A stretch of DNA of 64,000 bases, taken from Pseudomonas sp. R4-35-07 (GTDB lineage: Bacteria > Pseudomonadota > Gammaproteobacteria > Pseudomonadales > Pseudomonadaceae). Position 1 is the stretch's first letter, and every line of letters begins with the position of its first letter. A model generated the notes under the pieces. The model had not been told where the DNA came from, ran no database searches, and was given only the letters and a program-made list of their open reading frames with translations. Location: positions 1,488,001 to 1,552,000 of the forward strand of contig NZ_CP027732.1 in assembly GCF_003852235.1 (NCBI RefSeq). Reading direction: 5' to 3'. The position numbers and the translations under genes are program-made. Below, in pieces: positions 35,938 to 44,246 of this stretch.

Positions 35938-36248
35938 TTCGGCGCCATCCGCTTATCACCGTTTTGCTGGTGCTGTTGCTCGTGTTGTTGGGCTGGGTGT
36001 GGCATGAGCGCATCAACCTGCAAGCCTTTCCCGACATCATCGCGGCGTACACGGCCAAGGAGTATTGCTCGTGTCGCTACGTGGAAAACCAACCGGCCAA
36101 TTACTGCCGTGGCTATGTGAAGCAATACGTGCCGACCAGTGCCTTCAGTGATAACCCCGAGCGCAGTGAAGTGACGGCGAGCGGGTTGGGGCGCACGCAT
36201 ACGGCGCGGTGGCTGGGCGACCGTCAGGGCTGTCGCCTGAATCCCTGA
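35934..36248 (+). CDS. Small anchored Cys-rich protein, unknown function
   Basis: This 104-residue protein has one N-terminal membrane helix (residues 8-22) and a soluble part with cysteines in 'YCSCRYV' and 'NYCRGYV' (about residues 44-58) and one near the C-terminus. The Cys pairs and export anchor suggest disulfides in the periplasm. Its ATG overlaps the hydrolase stop, so the two are co-translated and probably work together. I do not recognise a named family. Confidence 0.7.
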   Translation: MIRRHPLITVLLVLLLVLLGWVWHERINLQAFPDIIAAYTAKEYCSCRYVENQPANYCRGYVKQYVPTSAFSDNPERSEVTASGLGRTHTARWLGDRQGCRLNP

Positions 36249-36337
36249 AGCCCACACATCACCCCTCCCACATTGGATTTGCGCCGGTCGGGACATTGCG
36301 CTTACTGTTCGTGCAGATTTTTCGCCCCTGAGTCCTT

Positions 36338-36919
36338 ATGTTCAATGTCAAACCCCTTGTCTTCGCATTGCTGGCCTGCGCCGCCGTGCCTGCCAGTGCC
36401 GACTGGTACCTGGATAACGAGTCTTCACGCCTGTCGTTCGTCACCACCAAAAACACCGAAATCGCCGAAGTGCAGCGCTTCCTCGTGCTGCACGGCAAGG
36501 TCGACAGCAACGGCGCGGCCCAGGTGCAGGTGGAGCTGGAGTCGATCAACAGTGGTGTCCCGCTGCGTGACGAGCGCATGCGCAAAGAGTTGTTCGAGAT
36601 CAAGCAGTTTTCCGAAGCGTTGATCAGCACCCAGATCAACCTGCAACCGATCAATGATCTCGCCTCTGGCGCGCAACTGGAGTTGCGCCTGCCGCTGAGC
36701 ATCACCTTGCATGGCAAGACCCAGACCTACACGGCCGAGCTATTGGCCACGCGTCTGGATGACCGGCGCTTCCAGGTGGTGACCCTGGAGCCGGTGGTGG
36801 TGCATGCCGAGGATTTTGACCTCGCGCCAGGCGTGGCCGCGCTGCGCAAGGTCGCAGGTCTTAAATCGATCAGTTTGTCGGTGCCGGTGGGTGCGGTGCT
36901 GATCTTTACGGCGCGCTGA
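36338..36919 (+). CDS. YceI-family periplasmic lipid-binding protein
   Basis: This 193-residue protein has a signal peptide ending 'ASA' (about residue 21) and the YceI lipocalin-like beta-barrel: 'WYLDNESSRLSFVTTKN' at the mature N-terminus and 'RDERMRKELFEIKQF' near residue 77. YceI proteins bind isoprenoid chains such as ubiquinone precursors in the periplasm. It lies one base ahead of the phospholipase-D-like gene. Substrate is not evident. Confidence 0.85.
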   Translation: MFNVKPLVFALLACAAVPASADWYLDNESSRLSFVTTKNTEIAEVQRFLVLHGKVDSNGAAQVQVELESINSGVPLRDERMRKELFEIKQFSEALISTQINLQPINDLASGAQLELRLPLSITLHGKTQTYTAELLATRLDDRRFQVVTLEPVVVHAEDFDLAPGVAALRKVAGLKSISLSVPVGAVLIFTAR

Positions 36920-36920
36920 C

Positions 36921-38078
36921 GTGGGCGGCGCGGTGTTCCCGTGGCGCAGCGCCAACCGTTTCGAGTTGCTGATCGACGGGCCGAGTTTCTTCCCGCAGAT
37001 GTTGGTCGGGATTGCGCGGGCTGAGCAGCAAGTCGATCTGGAGTTGTACCTGGTGGAAGCCGGCGCCTGTGCCGAGGCGATGGTGCAGGCATTGGTACTC
37101 GCCGCCGAGCGGGGGGTGCAGGTGCGTTGCCTGTTCGATGATTACGGCAGCCTGGCGTTTACCTTCGGGCTGCGCAAGCGGTTGACCGACGCGGGTGTGG
37201 AGCTGCGGTTCTACAACCGCCTGAGCTGGCGGCGCTGGATGCGCAACCTGTACCGTGACCACCGCAAGGTGTTGTTGGTCGACCAGGGTATCGCGGTGAT
37301 TGGCGGCACCGGTGTGACGGATGAGTTCTGGACGCCGGGCCAGGACACCGCCGACTGGCATGAAGTGATGGTGCAGATCAGCGGTCCGCTGGTGCTGGAT
37401 TGGCAGGCGCTGTTCGATCGTCAATGGCACGCCAACGCCGCTCGCCGGGAGTGGAAACCCGCGACGCATTTCGGCCTGCCGCGGTTGCCCAAGGTGCCGG
37501 CGACCGGGCCTGGCCTGGGCCGGGTGGCCTATGCCGACGCCCGGCAGCACCGGGATATTTTGCAATCGCTGATCCGTGCCTTGAACAGCAGCAAGACGCG
37601 TATCTGGCTGGCCACGCCGTACTTCCTGCCCACCTGGAGCGTGCGCCGTGCCTTGCGCCGCGCGGCCGGGCGCGGGGTGGATGTGCGCTTGCTGCTCACC
37701 GGCCCGCGCACCGATCATCCGTCGGTGCGCTACGCCGGGCACCGTTATTACCCGCGTTTGCTGCGTTCGGGGGTGCAGATCTTCGAGTATCAGCCGTGCT
37801 TCCTGCACTTGAAGATGGTGCTGGTGGACGATTGGGTCAGCATTGGCTCGTGCAATTTCGACCACTGGAATCTGCGCTTCAACCTGGAGGCCAACCTGGA
37901 GGCGTTGGACCCGGCATTGACGGCGGCGGTGGCGGGCAGTTTCGAGCGTGATTTTGCCCAGAGCCTGGCGGTCAGCCTGGAAGCGTGGAAGGCCCGGCCG
38001 TTATGGCGGCGGGTGAAGCAGCGGGTGTGGGGGTGGATTGATCGGTTGGTGGTCAATCTGCTGAATCGGCGCGGCTAA
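36921..38078 (+). CDS. clsB: Cardiolipin synthase-like phospholipase D protein (ClsB type)
   Basis: This 385-residue protein has two HKD motifs: 'HRKVLLVD' near residue 114 and 'HLKMVLVDDWVSIGS' near 296, both complete, with the 'IGGTGV' and 'GSCNFD' follow-ups. There are no N-terminal membrane helices, as in ClsB/YbhO rather than ClsA. It would join phosphatidylglycerol units or exchange phospholipid head groups. The start is GTG 36921, one base after the yceI stop. Confidence 0.87.
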   Translation: MGGAVFPWRSANRFELLIDGPSFFPQMLVGIARAEQQVDLELYLVEAGACAEAMVQALVLAAERGVQVRCLFDDYGSLAFTFGLRKRLTDAGVELRFYNRLSWRRWMRNLYRDHRKVLLVDQGIAVIGGTGVTDEFWTPGQDTADWHEVMVQISGPLVLDWQALFDRQWHANAARREWKPATHFGLPRLPKVPATGPGLGRVAYADARQHRDILQSLIRALNSSKTRIWLATPYFLPTWSVRRALRRAAGRGVDVRLLLTGPRTDHPSVRYAGHRYYPRLLRSGVQIFEYQPCFLHLKMVLVDDWVSIGSCNFDHWNLRFNLEANLEALDPALTAAVAGSFERDFAQSLAVSLEAWKARPLWRRVKQRVWGWIDRLVVNLLNRRG

Positions 38079-38187
38079 CGATCGTTCCCACGCTCTGCGT
38101 GGGAACGCCGCCCTGGACGCTCTGCGTCCGCTTTTGTGACGCAGAGCGTCACGGTATGCATTCCCACGCAGAGCGTGGGAACGATCA
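38079..38187. repeat. Large intergenic inverted repeat (cgttcccacgc type)
   Basis: The outer arms cgttcccacgctctgcgtgg (left) and its inverse (right, ending gtgggaacgatc) enclose an inner inverted pair gacgctctgcgtc / gacgcagagcgtc. It is unrelated in sequence to the REP doublets. It fills nearly all of the space between convergent clsB and bglX and can form a long cruciform or mRNA hairpin. This palindromic family is widespread between Pseudomonas genes. Confidence 0.85.
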
Positions 38188-38188
38188 G

Positions 38189-40480
38189 TTACAGCAGTTC
38201 AAAGCTCTGCTGCTGCACATCCTGCGAGTCCAGCCCGATCTGCACATTGAACTCACCCGGTTCCGCAGCGAATTTGAGCTGGCTGTTGTAGAACTTCAAA
38301 TCTTCCTCGGTAATGGTGAAGTGCAGCGTGCGCTCCTCTCCAGCCTTGAGCATGACCTTCTGGAAGTTCTTCAGCTCTTTCACCGGGCGGATCATCGAGC
38401 CGGCCACGTCCTGGATGTACAACTGCACCACGGTTTCGCCCTCCACCTTACCGGTGTTTTTCAACGTGACGCTGGCGTCGAGCTTGCCGGTCTTATTCAG
38501 GGTGGTGGACGACAGCGCCATGTCCGACAGGTCGAACGTGGTGTAGCTCAGGCCATAGCCAAATGGGAACAGGGGACCTGTGGTGTCATCGAAGTACTGC
38601 GAGGTGTAGTTGCCCGGTTTGCCCGGCGTGAACGGCCGGCCGATGCTCAGGTGGTTGTAGTAGGTGGGAATCTGCCCCACGGAGCGTGGGAAGGTGATTG
38701 GCAGCTTGCCCGACGGGTTGTAGTCACCGAACAGCACGTCGGCGATGGCGTTGCCGCCTTCGGTCCCGGAGAACCAGGTTTCCAGGATCGCGTCAGCCTG
38801 TTGGTTCTCTTCGAGAATCGACAGCGGCCGGCCATTCATCAGCACCAATACCAGCGGTTTGCCGGTGGCCTTGAGGGCCTTGATCAGGTCGCGCTGGCTT
38901 TGCGGAATGTTCAGGTCGGTGCGGCTGGAGGACTCGTGGGACATGCCACGGGACTCGCCTACGGCCGCGACGATGACATCGGCGCTCTGCGCAGCCTTCA
39001 CCGCTTCATCGATCAATACCTGCGGCGCACGCTTGTCATCCACCACTTCCGGGGCGTCGAAGTTGAGGAAGTTGAGGTAGTCGACCACGGCCTTGTCGTT
39101 GGTGATGTTGGCGCCGCGAGCGTAGATGATTTTGCCTTTATCGCCGATCACGGCGTTCATGCCGTCCAGCAATGTCACCGACTGTTCCGGCTTACCGGCG
39201 GCGGCCCAGCTGCCCATCATGTCGATCGGCGCCTTGGCCAGCGGGCCGACCAGCGCGATGGTCGCGGATTTTTTCAGGGGCAGGGTCTGGTTCTGGTTTT
39301 TCAGCAACACCAGGCTGCGGCGCGCGATGTCGCGGGCGTCGGCACGGTGCAGGCGGCTGTCGGCATAGGTGTCGGCCGGGTCATCCTCGGCCTTGCCGAT
39401 GCGCAGGTACGGGTCCTTGAACAGGCCCATGTCGTACTTGGCGCCGAGCACTTCGCGCACGGCGTTGTCGATGTCGCTCTGTTCGATCTCGCCGGACTTG
39501 AGCAGCCCCGGCAGTTCCTTGCCGTACAGCGTGTCGTTCATGCTCATGTCGATGCCGGCCTTGATCGCCAGTTTGGCAGCTTCACGCCCGTCCTTGGCCA
39601 CGCCGTGCTTGATCAGTTCGAAGATCGCACCGTGGTCGCTCACGGCCAGGCCCTTGAAGCCCCAGTCCCTGCGCAGCAGGTCGTTCATCAACCAGGTGTT
39701 GGCGGTGGCGGGCACGCCGTTGATCGAGTTGAGCGCCACCATCACGCCGCCGGAACCGGCCTTGATCGCCGCGTGGTACGGCGGCAGGTAGTCCTGGTAC
39801 ATCTTGACCGGGCTCATGTCGACCACGTTGTAGTCGCGCCCGCCTTCCACCGCGCCGTACAGGGCGAAGTGCTTGACGCTGGCCATGATGCTGTCGGCGT
39901 TCGCGGCGCTGGCGCCCTGGAACGCCTTGACCATGACTTCGGCAATGCGCGACACCAGGTACGTGTCTTCGCCGAAGCCTTCGGAGGTGCGGCCCCAGCG
40001 CGGGTCACGGGAGATGTCGACCATCGGCGCGAAGGTGATGTCGAGGCTGTCGGCGGCGGCTTCCTGGGCGGCGATGCGCCCGGAGCGGCCGATGGCGTCC
40101 ATGTCCCAGCTGGAGGCCAGAGCCAGGCTGATCGGGAAAATCGTGCGGTGGCCGTGGATCACGTCGTAGGCGAAGAACATCGGGATCTTCAACCGGCTGC
40201 GCATGGCCGCGTCCTGCATGGGACGGTTTTCCGGGCGAGTGATGGAGTTGAACGTGCCCCCGATGCGGCCGGCGGCGATTTCCTTGCGGATCAGCTCGCG
40301 GGGCATCTCGGGGCCGATGCTGATCAGGCGCAATTGGCCGATCTTTTCATCGAGGGTCATCTGTTTGAGTAGGGCGCTGACGAAGGCGTCCTTGTCGTCA
40401 AGCGCAGCAGGCTTTGTTTCTGCCCATGCGGGGTGGCTGGCCAGAGTGGCAACAAGGCCGAGCAAACACAGCTTCTTCAT
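38189..40480 (-). CDS. bglX: Periplasmic beta-glucosidase, glycoside hydrolase family 3
   Basis: This is a 763-residue GH3 enzyme with a signal peptide ('MKKLCLLGLVATLASHPAWA'), which decides the start at ATG 40480. The catalytic nucleophile Asp is in 'KGLAVSDHGAI' near residue 285; the (alpha/beta)6 sandwich domain follows, and a fibronectin III-like domain ends the protein. It cleaves terminal beta-glucosyl residues from oligosaccharides in the periplasm. It stands alone; no sugar transport genes are next to it. Confidence 0.93.
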   Translation of the reverse strand: MKKLCLLGLVATLASHPAWAETKPAALDDKDAFVSALLKQMTLDEKIGQLRLISIGPEMPRELIRKEIAAGRIGGTFNSITRPENRPMQDAAMRSRLKIPMFFAYDVIHGHRTIFPISLALASSWDMDAIGRSGRIAAQEAAADSLDITFAPMVDISRDPRWGRTSEGFGEDTYLVSRIAEVMVKAFQGASAANADSIMASVKHFALYGAVEGGRDYNVVDMSPVKMYQDYLPPYHAAIKAGSGGVMVALNSINGVPATANTWLMNDLLRRDWGFKGLAVSDHGAIFELIKHGVAKDGREAAKLAIKAGIDMSMNDTLYGKELPGLLKSGEIEQSDIDNAVREVLGAKYDMGLFKDPYLRIGKAEDDPADTYADSRLHRADARDIARRSLVLLKNQNQTLPLKKSATIALVGPLAKAPIDMMGSWAAAGKPEQSVTLLDGMNAVIGDKGKIIYARGANITNDKAVVDYLNFLNFDAPEVVDDKRAPQVLIDEAVKAAQSADVIVAAVGESRGMSHESSSRTDLNIPQSQRDLIKALKATGKPLVLVLMNGRPLSILEENQQADAILETWFSGTEGGNAIADVLFGDYNPSGKLPITFPRSVGQIPTYYNHLSIGRPFTPGKPGNYTSQYFDDTTGPLFPFGYGLSYTTFDLSDMALSSTTLNKTGKLDASVTLKNTGKVEGETVVQLYIQDVAGSMIRPVKELKNFQKVMLKAGEERTLHFTITEEDLKFYNSQLKFAAEPGEFNVQIGLDSQDVQQQSFELL

Positions 40481-40717
40481 GAATATCCTTTTTCGGCTCA
40501 CTGCACAGCGGTCAGGCTGATCGGCCAAAATGTGGGGAGCGTCTATTGTTGTTCGGGTGTTGTTCAGATAAATGCAGCACACTCTGAACTCTTTTTCGCG
40601 CTGGGCATCTTTGTAGCTGATTGGCTCGAAGCATTCCAGTGGTGGCGGATTATGCCCCAAGCGCGTGGTTTATAGGGTTAGTCATCACATTCCATCCAGA
40701 TTGGCAGGAGATACACC

Positions 40718-41329
40718 ATGCAAGCAGCACAAGGTTACCGCTGGGGCTTGAAAGCCGCGGCGCTGTTATTGATCAGCAGCGTATTGAGCGGTTGCGGCAT
40801 CAACAACATTCCGACTCTGGACGAACAGGCCAAGGCGGCCTGGGGCCAGGTGCAGAACCAGTACCAACGCCGTGCCGACCTGATCCCCAACCTGGTGGAA
40901 ACGGTGAAGGCCTATGCCGCCCATGAGCAGGACACCCTGACCGCCGTGATTGAAGCGCGGGCCAAGGCCACCTCGATCCAGGTCGATGCCAGCACCCTCG
41001 ACAACCCGGAAAAACTCAAGCAGTTCCAGCAAGCCCAGGACGGCCTCAGCGGCGCACTCAGCCGTTTGATGGTGGTGTCCGAACGCTATCCGGACCTGAA
41101 AGCCAACCAGAACTTCCTGGCCCTGCAATCGCAACTCGAAGGGACTGAAAACCGTATCGCCGTGGCCCGTCGCGATTTCATCCAGACCGTGCAGGCCTAC
41201 AACACCGAAATCCGCACCTTCCCAGGCCGCCTGTGGCACAGCGTGATGTACAGCGACTTGCCGATCCGCGCCACGTTTGAAGCCACCAGTGCCGATGCCG
41301 ATAAGGCTCCGCAGGTGAAGTTCAAATAA
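40718..41329 (+). CDS. LemA-family lipoprotein
   Basis: This 203-residue protein has a signal with lipobox 'LSGC' (Cys27) and the LemA helical core: 'QVQNQYQRRADLIPNLVETV' near residue 43 and 'ALQSQLEGTENRIAVARRDF' near 128. LemA proteins act in envelope stress and membrane-protein homeostasis, with no fixed reaction. It is followed within 19 bases by two TPM-domain genes, a conserved arrangement. Confidence 0.9.
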   Translation: MQAAQGYRWGLKAAALLLISSVLSGCGINNIPTLDEQAKAAWGQVQNQYQRRADLIPNLVETVKAYAAHEQDTLTAVIEARAKATSIQVDASTLDNPEKLKQFQQAQDGLSGALSRLMVVSERYPDLKANQNFLALQSQLEGTENRIAVARRDFIQTVQAYNTEIRTFPGRLWHSVMYSDLPIRATFEATSADADKAPQVKFK

Positions 41330-41347
41330 CGCTGCCTTGAGGTGTCG

Positions 41348-42100
41348 ATGCGTTTATTACGGATAGGCCTGGCGCTGTGGCTGCTGGCCTGCATGGGCAT
41401 AGCCCAGGCGGCCTTGACCTTCCCGGCGTTGACCGGGCGGGTGGTGGACAACGCCCAGATGATCGACCCGGCGGTGCGCGAGCAACTGACGCAGCAATTG
41501 CAGGCGCTGGAACAGACCTCCGGTGACCAGATTGTGGTGGTCACCGTGCCCGACCTGCAGGGCGTGCCGATTGAAGACTACGGTTATCAATTAGGCCGAC
41601 AGTGGGGGATCGGCCAGAAGGGCAAGGATAACGGCGCACTGTTGATCGTCGCCCGTGACGAGCGCAAGTTGCGCATCGAAGTTGGCTACGGCCTGGAAGG
41701 CGTGCTGACGGATGCGCAGTCCTGGGTGATCATCAACCAGGTGATCGCGCCCAAGTTCAAGGCCGGCAATTTCAGCCAGGGCATCAGCGACGGTGTCGCG
41801 GCGATGATCCAGGTGGTGGGCGGTGAACCGCTGGCCGTGCCGGCCCGTGTGGCGGATCCGTGGTCCGCCCCGAAGGACAATCCCGCGCTTTCCATCGGTT
41901 TCTTCATCCTGCTGATCGGCGTGTTGTGGCTGTGTCATCGCATGGGCCTGCCGGTGGGCACTATCCTGCTGGTTATCCTCAGCCTTATCGGGCGTGGCGG
42001 TGGCGGCGGTGGTGGCGGCGGTAGTGGGGGCGGCGGTGGAGGAGGTTTTCGCGGCGGCGGTGGTGGTTTCGGCGGTGGCGGGGCGTCGGGCGGCTGGTAA
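41348..42100 (+). CDS. TPM-domain protein with Gly-rich tail (YgcG type)
   Basis: This 250-residue protein has a signal peptide (cleavage near 'AQA', residue 20), a TPM domain at about 25-150 ('RVVDNAQMIDPAVREQL', 'GYGLEGVLTDAQS'), one membrane helix near 175-200, and a C-terminal tail almost entirely of glycine with a few Ser, Phe and Arg. I start at ATG 41348, behind GAGG. TPM domains have been called phosphatases or photosystem-repair factors; in bacteria they pair with LemA. The Gly tract is a likely site of length variation. Confidence 0.87.
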   Translation: MRLLRIGLALWLLACMGIAQAALTFPALTGRVVDNAQMIDPAVREQLTQQLQALEQTSGDQIVVVTVPDLQGVPIEDYGYQLGRQWGIGQKGKDNGALLIVARDERKLRIEVGYGLEGVLTDAQSWVIINQVIAPKFKAGNFSQGISDGVAAMIQVVGGEPLAVPARVADPWSAPKDNPALSIGFFILLIGVLWLCHRMGLPVGTILLVILSLIGRGGGGGGGGGSGGGGGGGFRGGGGGFGGGGASGGW

Positions 42101-42131
42101 TGACAATAACGAGAAAAGAGCATCTACAACC

Positions 42132-42749
42132 ATGGCATTACTGACTGAACACGAGCAGCGCCAAGTGGCCGAAGCGATTGCCCGGGTCGAGCAACAGACC
42201 GACGCCGAGCTGGTCACGGTGCTGGCTGCGCGCGCCGATGACTACGCCTACATTCCGTTGTTGTGGGCCAGCCTGATCGCATTGGTGGTACCCGGGGTGG
42301 TGCATTACCTGTCGGGCTACCTGACCATGTACACCTTGTTGTTGGCGCAGTGGGCGACCTTCATTGTGTTGTGCCTGCTGTTTCGGCTGCCCAAGGTCAC
42401 CACCCGTTTGATCCCGCGCTCGGTCCGCCACTGGCGCGCCTCGAACCTGGCACGCCGCCAGTTCCTCGAGCAGAACCTGCACCACACGCTGGGCAGCACC
42501 GGTGTGCTGATTTTTGTCAGCGAGGCGGAGCGTTATGTGGAAATCCTGGTGGATGAGGGCATCTCCAAGCGCCTGGACGACAGCTGCTGGGATGGCATCG
42601 TCAAGGCATTCACCCAGCAGGTGAAGCAGGGGCAGACGTTGGCGGGGTTTATCGCGTGCATCGAGGCCTGTGGTGAAGTGCTCAAGGTGCATGTGCCGGT
42701 GACGCAGGCGCGTAATGAGCTGCCGAACCGTCTGGTCGTACTGGAATAG
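42132..42749 (+). CDS. TPM-domain membrane protein, second copy
   Basis: This is a 205-residue protein without a signal peptide. The TPM fold ('VEQQTDAELVTVLAA' near residue 18, 'FVSEAERYVEILVDEGIS' near 124) is interrupted by two membrane helices at about 40-85. It starts 31 bases after the Gly-rich TPM gene, so lemA and both TPM genes form an operon. Function unknown beyond envelope maintenance; a REP doublet follows. Confidence 0.85.
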   Translation: MALLTEHEQRQVAEAIARVEQQTDAELVTVLAARADDYAYIPLLWASLIALVVPGVVHYLSGYLTMYTLLLAQWATFIVLCLLFRLPKVTTRLIPRSVRHWRASNLARRQFLEQNLHHTLGSTGVLIFVSEAERYVEILVDEGISKRLDDSCWDGIVKAFTQQVKQGQTLAGFIACIEACGEVLKVHVPVTQARNELPNRLVVLE

Positions 42750-42770
42750 CCCAGTCAACGAAATTCCAAA

Positions 42771-42859
42771 TGTGGGAGGGGGCTTGCTCCCGATAGCTAT
42801 GGTTCAGTTAGAACATCTCTGACTGACACACTGTAATCGGGAGCAAGCCCCCTCCCACA
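42771..42859. repeat. REP doublet
   Basis: This is the same head-to-head REP pair as at 744, between two co-oriented genes (the TPM gene and the methyltransferase gene). Its centre contains tgtaatcggg instead of gctatcggg, a small divergence from the other copies. Confidence 0.9.
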
Positions 42860-42969
42860 TTTGGATCTACTTTGGCTGTTGGAACGTACCATTGGTCAAA
42901 TAACTCCGTGCCCTGGCCAGTTATCCCCCCTAAAATGCCCGGCATTCTTTGCCCGAGGCGTTTTTGTTC

Positions 42970-44187
42970 ATGTCCGTCACCGCTCAACCTGCCAGCCCTG
43001 CGCCGGATCATCACGCCCAGTTCATCGAACTGCTGAGCGCAAGCCTGGCGCAGAACGCCTTCATCAAGCTGGTGCTGGCCAAGTACGTGGGCGCGGAGGC
43101 CGAACTGCAGCGGCTGATCATCAAGCCCGTGACGGTCAAGGAGCAGCCCTGCCTGTCCTTCGTCTACCGCTACAAGACCCGCGACATCACCAAGAACTTC
43201 CCACTGGCGGACGGCGTGGCGGCGATTGCCGAGCTGCTGCCAGCCTCGTTCAAGAACGCACACTTGTTGTCGCTTATGGACGAAGCCCAGCTGGAATACA
43301 GCAAGAAGAACAAAAGCTCGCTGTTCAAAAGCAAGCCGCAACAATTGCGTGAGGCGCCATCGGCCGAGCATAACCGCGAAAAAAATCGCTTCCTCGACCT
43401 GAGCCGGCCGTTCCTTGCCGACCTGGGCGTGACCGACGCCAGCCAAGCGCTGATCCCGTCGATGTCGCGCAAGTGGAAGCAGATCAACAAGTTCATCGAA
43501 GTGTTCAGCCATGCGCTGACAGCCTCGCCGTTGCAGCTGGACCAACCCGTGCGCGTCGCCGATTTCGGCTCGGGCAAGGGCTACCTCACGTTTGCCATCC
43601 ACGACTACCTGCGCAATACCCTCAAGGCCGAAGGCGAAGTGACCGGTGTCGAGCTGCGTCAAGACCTGGTAACCCTGTGCAACGCCGCCGCCGCACGCTT
43701 GGAACACCCCGGGTTGGTATTCAAGTGCGGCGACGTGCGCAGCGTCGCGCCGAGCGAGCTGGACGTGATGATCGCCCTGCATGCGTGCGATATCGCCACC
43801 GACTACGCGATTCACACCGGCATCCGTTCCGGCGCGTCGATCATCATGTGCTCGCCGTGCTGCCACAAACAGATTCGCCTGCAGATCCAGAGCCCGGTGC
43901 TGCTCAAGCCAATGCTGCAATACGGCCTGCACCTGGGCCAACAGGCAGAAATGGTCACCGACAGCTTGCGCGCCTTGTATCTCGAAGCCTGTGGCTATGA
44001 AACCAAAGTGTTTGAGTTCATCTCGCTGGAGCACACCAACAAGAACAAGATGATCCTGGCGATCAAGCGCGCGCAGCCGTTGGACAACGCGCAACTGCTG
44101 GGGAAAATTCAGGAGCTGAAGGCGTTCTACCACATCACCGAACATTGCCTGGAAACCCTGCTGCGCGCCGATGGTTTCTTGAACTAG
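42970..44187 (+). CDS. SAM-dependent methyltransferase-domain protein
   Basis: This 405-residue protein has a class I methyltransferase core starting with the SAM loop 'VADFGSGKGYLTFAIHDYL' near residue 198. The catalytic-region motif 'MCSPCCHKQIRLQ' follows near 293, with a Cys-Cys-His set typical of the family with a split domain (PF13679-like, related to eukaryotic METTL25). The N-terminal 190 residues are a separate domain. Start ATG 42970, preceded by GAGG. RNA or protein substrate unknown. Confidence 0.8.
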   Translation: MSVTAQPASPAPDHHAQFIELLSASLAQNAFIKLVLAKYVGAEAELQRLIIKPVTVKEQPCLSFVYRYKTRDITKNFPLADGVAAIAELLPASFKNAHLLSLMDEAQLEYSKKNKSSLFKSKPQQLREAPSAEHNREKNRFLDLSRPFLADLGVTDASQALIPSMSRKWKQINKFIEVFSHALTASPLQLDQPVRVADFGSGKGYLTFAIHDYLRNTLKAEGEVTGVELRQDLVTLCNAAAARLEHPGLVFKCGDVRSVAPSELDVMIALHACDIATDYAIHTGIRSGASIIMCSPCCHKQIRLQIQSPVLLKPMLQYGLHLGQQAEMVTDSLRALYLEACGYETKVFEFISLEHTNKNKMILAIKRAQPLDNAQLLGKIQELKAFYHITEHCLETLLRADGFLN

Positions 44188-44199
44188 GCAGGGGATCAG

Positions 44200-44222
44200 T
44201 GTGGGAGCAAGCCCCCTCCCAC
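44200..44222. repeat. Collapsed REP remnant
   Basis: The sequence tgtgggagcaagccccctcc followed by cac joins the outer end of one REP half directly to the inner part of the other. It looks like a doublet that lost its centre by deletion between repeats. Confidence 0.7.
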
Positions 44223-44246
44223 ATTTGATCTTTTTTGTTCACTGGA

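Noticed and set aside
36254..36275. Further REP copy after the small Cys-rich gene
   Set aside because: Only cccctcccacattggat is present, too little to call more than a possible remnant.
38099..40372. 757-codon plus-strand frame opposite bglX
   Set aside because: The same shadow effect; the minus-strand GH3 enzyme has a signal peptide and catalytic motif, and this frame has neither.
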